From Ceratopteris richardii (Eukaryota > Streptophyta > Polypodiopsida > Polypodiales > Pteridaceae): a stretch of 64,000 bases of DNA. Each line of letters opens with the position of its first letter. Within the stretch, counting starts at the first letter, position 1. Positions 1 through 10,216 of the stretch are shown piece by piece. Below the pieces are notes generated by a model. It saw nothing but the letters and a program-made list of their open reading frames with translations. It made no database searches and was not told where the DNA came from. A program made the position numbers and the translations under genes. Where the stretch lies: assembly GCA_020310875.1 (NCBI GenBank), contig CM035423.1, forward strand, positions 112,588,766-112,652,765, written 5' to 3'.

Positions 1-1055
<1,055 letters not shown>

Positions 1056-1063
1056 ATACATAC

Positions 1064-1744
1064 CGTGCATTGTCGCGACGATGAGCCATAAGTGTCCGCA
1101 TCTCTTTTAAACACCACTTAAGGGACCATTCTGTCCCAAACTCTGTCTCAAGTGAACTAAGCACGTACTTTTTATCCCTCTCATCATGCTCACTACAAAA
1201 ATAAAAAACATAATGTAAATAAAACATAAGATATACATTTCAATTTATATGTAAAACTTTTACTTACTTCCATGGTAAGTGGATAAAGCGCAGGTAAGAG
1301 TCGCATAGTGCCTGCATTCTTCTCTTGAACTCCAATCCATTCCCTATGTACACAATGTTCCCCTCCGGCTCTATGTCGCACTCTAGTCCTAAGGTGCCTA
1401 TGCATGTCCTCATAGGCAACTCTGCTCTGCTATCACGTGCTGGAGGTGGTATAGGTGTCCTAAAAATAGATAGATAGAAATAAATAAAAATATGTGCTAT
1501 AATATCATTAAAAAAATTTATGAAAAAAAACATACCTATGAGCAGATAGCTCTCTTCCTGCATGTGGATCCGCAGAAGAGCCCTCGTCTGATCGCGTAAG
1601 CATCTGGATCGTATAATCCAGCTCCTCATCGGACATGTCTGCGTAGTCCCGCATTATGGCCCCTAGAGTATCTGACGGAACTCTTGCTCTCATAAGACTT
1701 TTTATGAGAGTGAGTTTCGCCTTTCTCTCTTTACTGGGACCCAT
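1064..1744 (-). CDS. Unrecognised three-exon gene fragment, possibly carried by a CACTA transposon
   Basis: I do not recognise the family. Three exons join in one open frame through canonical GT-AG introns: exon 1 1744-1536 (start codon 1744-1742), intron 1535-1460 (gtatg...tttttag), exon 2 1459-1268, intron 1267-1193 (gtaagta...tttttgtag), exon 3 1192-1064, followed by another donor (gtatgtat). Each junction keeps the phase, giving about 176 codons with no stop. The product starts MGPSKERKAKLTLIKSLM. Exon 1 is acidic (DYADMSDEELDY), exon 2 has ECDIEPEGNIVYIGNG, and exon 3 is charged (SLETEFGTEWSLKWCLKEM, then AHRRDNAR). The 3' part runs into microsatellite and is missing. A possible acceptor lies just upstream of the ATG, so a further 5' exon may exist. 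A CACTA terminus lies 2.8 kb behind the start, so an En/Spm accessory or transposase-like gene is the best guess (inference). A host gene is the alternative. Confidence 0.55.
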
Positions 1745-2274
1745 AATACCTAACATATAAAACAAAATGGTTAGAAATCAATATATATATACGTGTATGT
1801 GTGTGTATGCATGTGTATGTGTGTGCATGCATGTGTATGTGTGTGTATGCATCATTATGTGTGTATGTGTGTAGGTATATGTGTGTGTTGTCTATGTGTA
1901 TGTGTGTGTGTCTATGAGTGTGTATGTGTTTATGTATATGTATGTATCTACGTGTGTGTATGTATCTATGTGTGTATGTGTATGCATGTATGTATGCATG
2001 TGTGTGTATGCATATGTATGTGTGTGTATGCATCATTATGTGTGTCTATGTATGCATTTGTACGTGTGTATTTATGTGTATGTATGTATCTATGTGTGTG
2101 TATGTGTATGCATGTATGTATGCATATGTGTGTGTATGCATATGTATGTGTGTGTATGCATAATTATGTGTGTATGTGTCTATGTGTGTATGTGTGTGTG
2201 TATACATTATGACAGTGTATGTAAGCATGTGCATTATGTATGCATATAAGTATGTATGTATGCATATGCATATG

Positions 2275-2412
2275 CATTATGTATGCATATGCATATGCAT
2301 TATGTATGCATATGCATATGCATTATGTATGCATATGCATATGCATTATGTATGCATATGCATATGCATTATGTATGCATATGCATATGCATTATGTATG
2401 CATATGCATATG
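2275..2412. repeat. 23-bp minisatellite, six copies
   Basis: The word cattatg recurs at 2275, 2298, 2321, 2344, 2367 and 2390, a fixed period of 23. Each unit contains the self-complementary run ATGCATATGCATATGCAT, so every unit can fold on itself. The copies are nearly identical, indicating recent expansion. Confidence 0.85.
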
Positions 2413-2760
2413 CATGTGTATGCATATGCATGTAAGTATGTATGTATGCATATGTGTGTGTGTATGCATATGCATGTAAGTATGTATGTATGCATATGCA
2501 TATGCAATATGTATGCATGTATGTATATGTGTGTGAATGTGTGTGAATGTGTGTGTGAATGTGTGTGTGAATGTGTGTGTGAATGTGTGTGTACATGTGT
2601 CTGTATGTGTGTATGCATGTGTATGTGTGTGTATGCATCATTATGTGTGTATGTGTGTGTACATGTGTATGTATGTGTGTATGCATGTGTATGTGTTTGT
2701 ATGCATCATTATGTGTGTATGTGTGTGTATGTGTGTGTGTCTATGTGTATGTGTGTGTAT

Positions 2761-4005
2761 CTATGAGTATCTATGTGTTCATGTGTGTGTATGTGTCTAT
2801 GTGTGTATGTATCTGTGTGTGTGTGTATGTATCTATGCATGTGCATTATGTATGCATGTAAGTATGTATGTACATTATATGCATATGCATATGCATTATG
2901 TATGCAAATGTATGCATGTATGTGTTTATGTGTGTATGTCTCTCTATGTGTGTGTATGCATATATGTGTGTGTATGTGTGTGTATATGTGTCTGTATGTG
3001 TGTATGCATGTGTATGTGTGTGTATGCATGTGTATGTGTGTATGTGTCTATGTGTGCATGTGTGTGTATATACTATATATGTGTGTGTCTATGTGTATGT
3101 GTGTGTACCTATGAGTGTGTATGTGTTTATGTGTGTATGTGTCTATGTGTGTGTATGTGTTTATGTGTGTATGTATATGCATGTATGTGTATGTGTGTGT
3201 ATGTCTCTCTATGTGTGTGTGTATGCATATGTGTGTGTGTGTATATGTGTGTCTATGTGTGTATGCATGTGTATGTGTGTGGATGCATCATTATGTGTGT
3301 ATGTGTCTGTGTGTATATGTGTGTGTATGTGTGTGAGCGTCTATGTGTGTGTATGTGTGTGCGCGTCTATGTGTATGTGTGTCTGTGTGTGTATGTGTGT
3401 GTATCTATGAGTATGTATGTGTTCATGTGTGTGTATGTGTCTATGTGTGTATGTATCTGTGTGTGTGTATGTATCTATGCATGTGCATTATGTATGCATG
3501 TAAGTATGTATGTACATTATATGCATATGCATATGCATTATGTATGCAAATGTATGCATGTATGTGTGTATGTCTCTCTATGTGTGTGTATGCATATATG
3601 TGTGTGTATGTGTGTGTATATGTGTCTGTATGTGTGTATGCATGTGTGTGTGTGTATGCATGTGTATGTGTGTATGTGTCTATGTGTGCATGTGTGTGTA
3701 TATACTATATGTGTGTGTGTCTATGTGTATGTGTGTGTACCTATGAGTGTGTATGTGTTTATGTGTGTATGTGTCTATGTGTGTGTATGTGTTTATGTGT
3801 GTATGTGTATGCATGTATGTGTATGTGTGTGTATGTCTCTCTATGTGTGTGTGTATGCATATGTGTGTGTGTGTATATGTGTGTCTATGTGTGTATGCAT
3901 GTGTATGTGTGTGGATGCATCATTATGTGTGTATGTGTCTGTGAGTGTATATGTGTGTGTATGTGTGTGAGCGTCTATGTGTGTGTATGTGTGTGCGCAT
4001 CTTGT
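2761..4005. repeat. About 640-bp tandem duplication inside the microsatellite
   Basis: Landmarks recur at a roughly constant offset: 'ctatgagtat' at 2761 and 3405, 'atctatgcatgtgc' at 2831 and 3473, 'ggatgcatca' at 3281 and 3913. The offset drifts from 644 to 632, so small indels have accumulated. Unit boundaries are blurred by the low-complexity sequence. Confidence 0.75.
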
Positions 4006-4280
4006 GTATGTGTGTCTATGTGTGTATTTGTGTGTATTTGTGTGTATGTGTGTGTGTGTCTGCGTATGTGTGTGTGTGTCTATGCGTGTATATGTGTGTG
4101 TACATATGTGTGTGTGTGAGTGTGTGTGTGCGCATACCTTGTGTATGTCTCGCTTCTCTCTCTCCCTCTCGCGCGCTGTATGTCTCTCTCTCTCTCTCTC
4201 TCGGTCTGTGTTCTTCCTCGCGTTCAAGGCCCGGCACAAATGTGCCGGGAGAATTGAATTTTTTTTTTTACATTCCAGAG

Positions 4281-4549
4281 CGTCGCATATGCGACGCTTT
4301 GCAGTTTGCCATCATCGTTAAGTGCGTCGCTAACCTGCGACGCTACTAGCGACGCTTCTGGTCTAGCGTCGCTTATGCGACGCTATCGTCGCTTATGCGA
4401 CGCTATCGTCGCTTATGCGACGAGGCTCGGCCAAAAAAAAAATCCGAAATTTTTACCGTCGCTTATGCGACGGTTTCGTCGCATAAGCGACGGTTTTCGT
4501 TTTTTTCCCGATTTGGGGGCGTCGCTACGCCCCCCTTTTTCTTGTAGTG
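4281..4549 (-). mobile_element. CACTA (En/Spm) transposon terminus with subterminal palindromes
   Basis: The segment ends in tttcttgtagtg (4538-4549), the reverse complement of the canonical plant CACTA terminal repeat CACTACAAGAAA. Inside it lie seven copies or close variants of the palindrome CGTCGCTTATGCGACG (4281, 4325, 4367, 4387, 4407, 4457, 4477). Next to the end, GGGGGCG and CGCCCCC can pair across six bases (about 4515-4534). Subterminal repeats of this kind are the known binding sites of the TNPA-type protein in En/Spm elements. The opposite terminus is not visible, so either it lies left of the window or the element is truncated. The gene at 1064-1744 runs away from this end, as expected for an internal gene. 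Confidence 0.8.
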
Positions 4550-4563
4550 CCTCTAGAGTTGGG

Positions 4564-5880
4564 CCTCATTGAGTTAGAGATCGTGGAAACTTAGATCTTC
4601 ATTGGAAGGGAAAGTTACTTGGCTTCAAAAAGCACAGAGACAATGGGATGGTTGCTATTGTACAACATGTTTTTACAATGGCAACTATGAAACTTGAAAA
4701 CCCTACGAGAATGAGATATCCTATGAATTGTAAGTATTACTCTACAATATTGTATGTTTTCTTGTGTTGGATATATTTTTGAACTATTTAGATATGTTTT
4801 TGTTTGTTTCAGATATCTTTCCTTCTACTTTCGTGGAAGAGCAACCACTTCATAGTCTTACAGGTACGTTCTAGGCATTGCATGCAAATGTTCGTGCACT
4901 AGTCTTTCCAAAAAAAATTTTTGCTCAACTTTATCATGATAGAGTTTTGTTTTACACACATAGATATGTTGTACCCTCTACAATGAATGGTTTTGGAAGG
5001 TTAGAGAGAATTGAAGTACATTCTCGTCTTAGCTTGGAGTGTCCAGAACCTGATATATGGTCCGTATCATCTTTGAAGCACAAGATGATAATGGATATAC
5101 ATAACTCTTTGAAATTCACAAAAGTGTTTAGGTCTGTAGGTTTGCACTAGTCTTTTCCCATTCATTGTTTTGTATCTTTATTCCAAGGATTCTCATTCCA
5201 AGAGACTTCCACCATGTTCATGTGTAAAGATATCACATATAAGCAAGTTGAAAGTCTTCTTGGTGAAAATTGGGGTTTGATACAAGGGATTGCAAAAGGT
5301 GATAAATATCTTTGTAAAATAGATGGAACAAGTATAGGATTTTGATATTTGAAACAACGTACTTCATCATACACTAGATTCTACTATGATCATTGGATGT
5401 GCAAACTTGGCAAATGGATACCATTTCAAAGTTCAAAGGGATATTTACATTCATTTGAAATAAAGCTTAGATTGCCCAACAATGAAACAAAAACTATTTT
5501 AGTGAATAATCATTGGGCCTTGGCTAATCTGAGAGAACACTTGGTGATTATAAGGTTTGAAGGACTAACTCAATCCAAATTCAAAAATAGAAGGACATAA
5601 GGTGAGAAATGCTTTGTGCTTTTGTTAAAGTAATATTTTCATTATTGCTTATTTTACTTTAATGACTTCAATTTCTTGCAAATTGATTACAGATGAGCAA
5701 AAGATTGGAATACAAAATGAAAGTCCCTATAGATTCGAGCAAAGATGGAACAGAAATCTCATTGTCATAGTTCTTTTGCAACCTGATACTGTCAGTTCTT
5801 GGGCCCTACTCATTGTTGCTCATGGTTTTTGTACTTTCAAGAACCTTGTAAAAAGTAGGACAATCAATTCATGTTAGATA
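4564..5880 (+). pseudogene. Decayed multi-exon gene of unknown family
   Basis: Several open, non-repetitive coding-like pieces follow one another. The first (about 4581-4729) reads DLHWKGKLLGFKKHRDNG and ends at a GTAAGT donor (4730). An 83-bp intron ends in ttgtttcag (4812), and a 51-bp exon (4813-4863, IFPSTFVEEQPLHSLTG) continues in phase to a GTACGT donor. Another piece (about 4900-5150) contains RYVVPSTMNGFGRLERIEVH. The piece at about 5190-5600 contains KQVESLLGENWGLIQGIAKG and KLGKWIPFQSSKGYLHSF but is interrupted by an in-frame TGA at 5344-5346. A further frame runs at 5662-5877. The gap between the second and third pieces is too short for a normal plant intron, so the locus looks dead. 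I do not recognise the family. Confidence 0.4.
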
Positions 5881-6277
5881 TTGTATATACCTTCTTCTCT
5901 GCAATGGTCATTTCAAAACTTTTGGAATGCCAAAAAGTCCACGTTCACTACTTTGAAATGTGGTTGCTCATGTTTTTCGTTGTGTTATGTTTAGACATTT
6001 TCTTTCAAGCAAAAAAACTTCATATCCTTCGGTGTTTTGTGCATTATTTTGTCATTAGAACACATTTTTTGAAATTGCACTACTTTATTATGTACTTCTA
6101 AAGTGGGCCCAGTCAGTTTAAACAATTGAAACTACTATAAGAATGGGTTCTATGTGCTCATTTCTCACATTTGCACTCTCAAAGAGCTAGAAAGCATAGA
6201 CGAGCCAATAGAAGTATCGCACACAAGCAATGGCTGCTAGCACTTCCACTCCCATGAAATCTCCTTGAGATCTATTC

Positions 6278-6901
6278 ATGGAGTTTTTGGATACTATAGA
6301 TTACAACGGTCATACGAATTTGTATGACCTGGTCTCTAGAGTTCCTAATCTTGAAGGAACAATAGCCATGAACTCCGATGTGATCGATGAGATCATAGAT
6401 TTTATGGAAATATATATATTAAGATATGCTATAGATATTCTAGCATATGAGTGTAAATGGGTCCCCTGGGACCTACTTTTCTACATTCATAAAGGAGATG
6501 AGGCATTTTTGAAGCGCTTAAAGAGTATCATGGTTGTTGTTGAGGATGCAAGGCACCTGTTAGATGACACAATGCCCTTAATTAAACAATTAAATAAGAA
6601 AAGGAAAATGGGAAAAAAATATCTTTCCTATGTTGCAACAACGATCTTTTTTGTCAATGAGGAGCCCGAACCTACACCCATGGACCTACCCTATCTTGTT
6701 ACGGGGGGTTTTGTAGATGACAAGAAGGAACCCCAAATAGAAGTTCTCAACTTATTAGAAGAGAGTCAAAAAATTTGTAGAGAATTTCCACAAGGAATAA
6801 TGGACAAATTAATGGAAGCTACTAGACAGAATAGTCCACCCTCCAACTTAGAGCCCCTGGAACCCACTCTACCAGAGGTAGAGAAATGTTTTCAGTTGTA
6901 A
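6278..6901 (+). CDS. Unrecognised 207-residue ORF
   Basis: An open frame from MEFLDTIDYNGHTNLYDL to a TAA at 6899-6901, with ordinary amino-acid composition and no simple repeat. The product looks mainly helical and acidic, with one basic patch (KQLNKKRKMGKKY) and a proline/glutamate-rich C-terminus. There is no signal peptide, obvious membrane segment or motif I recognise. An upstream ATG at 6230 leads only to a short frame. It sits about 400 bases downstream of the decayed gene on the same strand and could be its last exon or a separate gene. Whether it is expressed cannot be told from sequence. Confidence 0.4.
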   Translation: MEFLDTIDYNGHTNLYDLVSRVPNLEGTIAMNSDVIDEIIDFMEIYILRYAIDILAYECKWVPWDLLFYIHKGDEAFLKRLKSIMVVVEDARHLLDDTMPLIKQLNKKRKMGKKYLSYVATTIFFVNEEPEPTPMDLPYLVTGGFVDDKKEPQIEVLNLLEESQKICREFPQGIMDKLMEATRQNSPPSNLEPLEPTLPEVEKCFQL

Positions 6902-7565
6902 TTCCCTAGTTACTTCTATAGATCCACTTATTTGATATTGCCTTCATTCCTTCTTCTTTTGATACCATCTCCCATGTATGGTTTTCCTCTAGAGCTTTGA
7001 TATCATGCGCCATTTCCTTTTGCCATTCCTTGCAAACCCAACCTTCTTCAAATCTTATAGGCTCTTCGTCTTTGATAACCTATGTCATGAAGTATACACA
7101 AAGTGAATGATCTTGACACATAGATAGATATTTCCGTATATCTCTTGACTCACATAGAGAATGTTAATGAGACTTTGCATGAAAAAAGTAGAGCTTCTTA
7201 GGGTTAAAAAAAGTGCAATATTAAAAAACATGGATGTCATGAATTACATGACGGAGCTTTAGAAAAATAGACTATCTAAGAAAGAACCTAACTTAGAGAG
7301 AGTATAGACAAGAAATGGAGCTTAGGAGGTAATTTCAGAATAGAAATGACTCTTCTACAACATGATGGATATCTCCCTTACCTCCTCTACTTTGCTAGTA
7401 CTATAGTTTTCCTTATATGCTAATGTACCATGGGATACCGTTAAAGGGATCTTCACCTTCTAAGGTGACCCCTCGTCTTTCTTGTTTGATCTGACTTCCA
7501 TGTAATTTGACTTTTGGTGCTTCAACTTCTCAATTTGGATAAGGTCTAGAGATTGTGAATCTTCA
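6902..7565. other. Intergenic, nothing recognised
   Basis: AT-rich unique-looking sequence without a supported frame or repeat. Confidence 0.5.
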
Positions 7566-7763
7566 GAACCTTAGCAGAACTTTGGACCTTCAACTTAGTG
7601 CTTGATCTTGCCTTATGGTTATCCATGAATCTTAAGTTATCAACATGGTTCAAGTATGATTTGTGAACCTTAGCAGAACTTTGGACCTTCAACTTAGTGC
7701 TTGATCTTGCCTTATGGTTATCCATGAATCTTAAGTTATCAACATGGTTCAAGTATGATTTGT
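7566..7763. repeat. Perfect-looking 99-bp tandem duplication
   Basis: The block starting gaaccttagcagaacttt at 7566 is repeated without visible change at 7665 (period 99). As 99 is a multiple of three, a minus-strand frame through it (7546-7818) carries the same 33 residues twice, but nothing else supports coding. The near-identity implies a recent duplication. Confidence 0.9.
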
Positions 7764-7954
7764 TATTCACTTCAGCATGAAAGTTCAAAGTTCTTATGAT
7801 TCTAGGAATATTATCCATTTTGTTATAATTATTCTATCTTAGACCTTCCAAGAAAGTGGGAAACCTAGCCTAGGAGGAGGCATATTTGTGTTTCACGCAT
7901 TGATCCTTTGACATAACAACCACTAGTTTTTATAACCAACTTTTTAAAAAGGAT

Positions 7955-8040
7955 CTAAGCCCAAAAAATATGATTCAATGTCTTCTATCTTGGTTTCATA
8001 TGCATTTCCACATGTGAAAGGCTTTATGCTAGAGTCTTTT
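7955..8040 (-). mobile_element. Small LINE relic
   Basis: On the minus strand this matches the ORF2 segment after the RT domain, where complete copies read RLWNKGF..WK.LWKQ. The closest relative in the window is the old copy at about 27500-27570. Too short and decayed for exact borders. Confidence 0.35.
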
Positions 8041-8089
8041 GGCCCTTTAGATGTGCTCATACTAAACACTCTTAACACTAACAATAGAG

Positions 8090-9059
8090 CATTAGGGGAA
8101 AAAGTGAACCCTGCATGGGCCTTGTAAGGATCCCTAATTTTTTTGGATTAAAATTAATCATGCTAGGGTTAAAGGGAGCCTGGAGAACCACTAGTGGTAT
8201 TTTATTTAAAAATACTATTTCTTAAGAGCCACATTTGATTCCTCAATCTGAATGGATTTGTGCTTGTTGAGAGCCATTAGATACCTCGAATGGACAACCA
8301 CGATTGATGAAGGTTCCTATAAAAAAAAAGACAAATTAGTGCTCTCATTTGAGAAGGGCTTGTGACTAATTGAGCCCTTGGATATTCCCCATGGACGAAC
8401 AAGATGATTGAGGATATGTCTGGTAGAAAATGCAAAATGGAGAAGTCAAATCATTTGTGAGAGGTGGGAATAAAGAAGAGAGAGAGTCAAATTCATGGGC
8501 ATTGAGGGCCATTTAGCCATGGATGGACGTGATTGGAGCTATAGTTCTAGCAGAAAATGACAAAATAAACTTCATTCAAGTCATGGGACATGGGAAAAGT
8601 AAGAGAGAGATTGGATTGGGACAAAAAAAATGGAGTCAATTGGATTTTCAGTGATCGTGCATCCCATATCGAAGCAGCTAATAGAAGCCTTTGGATTGTT
8701 TAATGATCTAATGGCATAAAAGAAATGCCGATCAAGCCACTTGAGGAGAAATCTTGAGCCTTGGATTGATAGCCCCATCCAACGATACATGATTAAAGGC
8801 GCATGTCTCTCTACCTTTGAAGCTTAACCATTCGATTTCCTTCATATCCAAGGTCTCATATCAATTTCTGATTGCAAAATTCGAATCTTTAACCACTACA
8901 TGAGAAAATACCACTTCTATCATCACATTTTCGTTGTTTTTAGGCCTAGCCTAGTTGATTGAGGCTCTAGACTTTGGCCACCACCCTCCTCTCATTGCTC
9001 CATCACTAATCATCCCTTAATCTAAAAGGCCCATGCCGGGTTCATTTTTTCCCCTAATG
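8090..9059. mobile_element. 970-bp segment bounded by 34-bp inverted repeats
   Basis: The left arm (8090-8123, cattaggggaaaaagtgaac...) and the right arm (9026-9059) are reverse complements with two mismatches in 34. No flanking direct repeat is clear and the interior holds no gene. The architecture fits a non-autonomous DNA transposon. A TTA/TAA pair lies inside the arms but does not form a normal target duplication. An accidental inverted repeat is unlikely at this length. Confidence 0.45.
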
Positions 9060-9212
9060 GAATCAAACGAAGTCATCTTGTATAATACTTGTTGCCTATT
9101 TCCAATCACTGTTGATGGTGTAGGAGCGATTCACCTTATTCCATCCCTTGAAGAGGGAGAAAGCTACATCCTAACCCTTTGATCACTTAGAATGGAGAGA
9201 GCATGAGGACAA

Positions 9213-9597
9213 TTAACTTAATTTAATTCCACCTAGGAAGCCTATTAGGTAGAGACTAATACTCTTTTTGAACAACCACTTGGCCCAAGAAGTATTGAAA
9301 TTGATACAAGCTTCAATCATCCACTTGATAGCCAACTTTTCAATCAAGGCTTCCACATTTAGAATACCCAATCCACGTGTGTCCTTTGAGGAGAGACAAA
9401 TATCCCACTTGATCTTCACAACATCCCTTCCGTTAGAATCTCTAGTCCATAGGAAATTTCTACAAATTATTTCCAACTTTGATAGATCTTTGTTGTCCGA
9501 AAGCCAACATGCCAAGAAGTAAATGGCCGAGGAGATAAGAGAAGTGTTAGTCACCATCACTCATCCTTCCAAATTGAGATACATTCCTTTCCGGTAG
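9213..9597 (-). pseudogene. LINE ORF2 fragment (region after the RT domain)
   Basis: The minus-strand frame reads IYFLACWLSDNKDLSKLE, then NFLWTRDSNGRDVVKIKWD and GLGILNVEALIEKLAIKWMI. It is collinear with IYFISCWRPKEKDLAKVE and GLGILDIAGLADKLAAKWLI in the better-preserved copies at 23-26 and 34-37 kb. Both ends are cut within ORF2, there is no 3' UTR or poly(A), and divergence is high. Old, dead fragment. Confidence 0.8.
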
Positions 9598-10216
9598 CTA
9601 AAATTTTTACGAGGCTTGACGTTGTTGATGATCTCAGCTCCTTGATTGACTATTACGTGTAGTTTGGGATGTATGTGAGGTCATGCCCTCGTTTCTTTCA
9701 AAGACCCGATGATTTTAAGTCTTCGACCTGATGAAACCAATGTGTTTTTAGAGAATGAAATTAAAATCCTTCCAGCATGTTTCTGCATATAAATCTTTGA
9801 TGGCATTCGTGTTCATTAACAGAGTTTATGCATACAATATGTATTCAATAAAAAATTGAATAACATTCCATATGATTAGATAGAAATTAACATTTATGAT
9901 TATCATGAATTTACGTGGCCCTTTTATTATATTGAAACTATTAGTATACATATGAACAAGAGGATTCTAAATTCTTATTCCTTTTCACATAATATAATAT
10001 TCGGATATGTAGCTCTCTTACTGATTGGTACCATATGTTTTTCCTTTCTCATTAGCTATCGCAATCTTACATTAGAAGTTGAGAGTTATCCGACACATCT
10101 GGCACCCGATAGCTGCTCATGTGTGTGCCAGCTTCTAAACTGTGTTTAGATTTGATATATTCACTCCGTAACTAATTCTTTCAGAAACATAGAAGTGCAT
10201 TTATCAACAAACTATC
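9598..10216. other. Intergenic, nothing recognised
   Basis: AT-rich sequence with no supported gene, repeat or transposon signature. Confidence 0.5.

Larger units (their letters stand above)
1790..4140. repeat. 2.3-kb TG/TATG/TGCA microsatellite block
   Basis: Nearly all of this stretch is built from TGTG, TATG, TGCA and TCTATG words. Long frames rich in Met-Cys-Val-Tyr on the plus strand and His-Thr-Ile on the minus strand are consequences of the repeat and are not genes. The block separates the minus-strand gene at 1064-1744 from the CACTA terminus at 4549. Two higher-order repeats inside it are listed separately. Confidence 0.95.

Noticed and set aside
1191-1205. CACTACAAAAAT as a possible left CACTA terminus
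   Set aside because: Only the first 8 bases match, there is no subterminal repeat inside, the flank does not match the right side, and the position coincides with a well-formed intron acceptor on the minus strand.
1790-4140. Long frames, including one of 477 codons rich in Met-Cys-Val
   Set aside because: They are translations of TG/TATG repeats, present in several frames and on both strands; no protein family.
4281-4492. Regular palindromic repeats resembling a CRISPR array
   Set aside because: Units are contiguous palindromes with 4-base gaps and no unique spacers, next to a CACTA terminal repeat in a plant genome.
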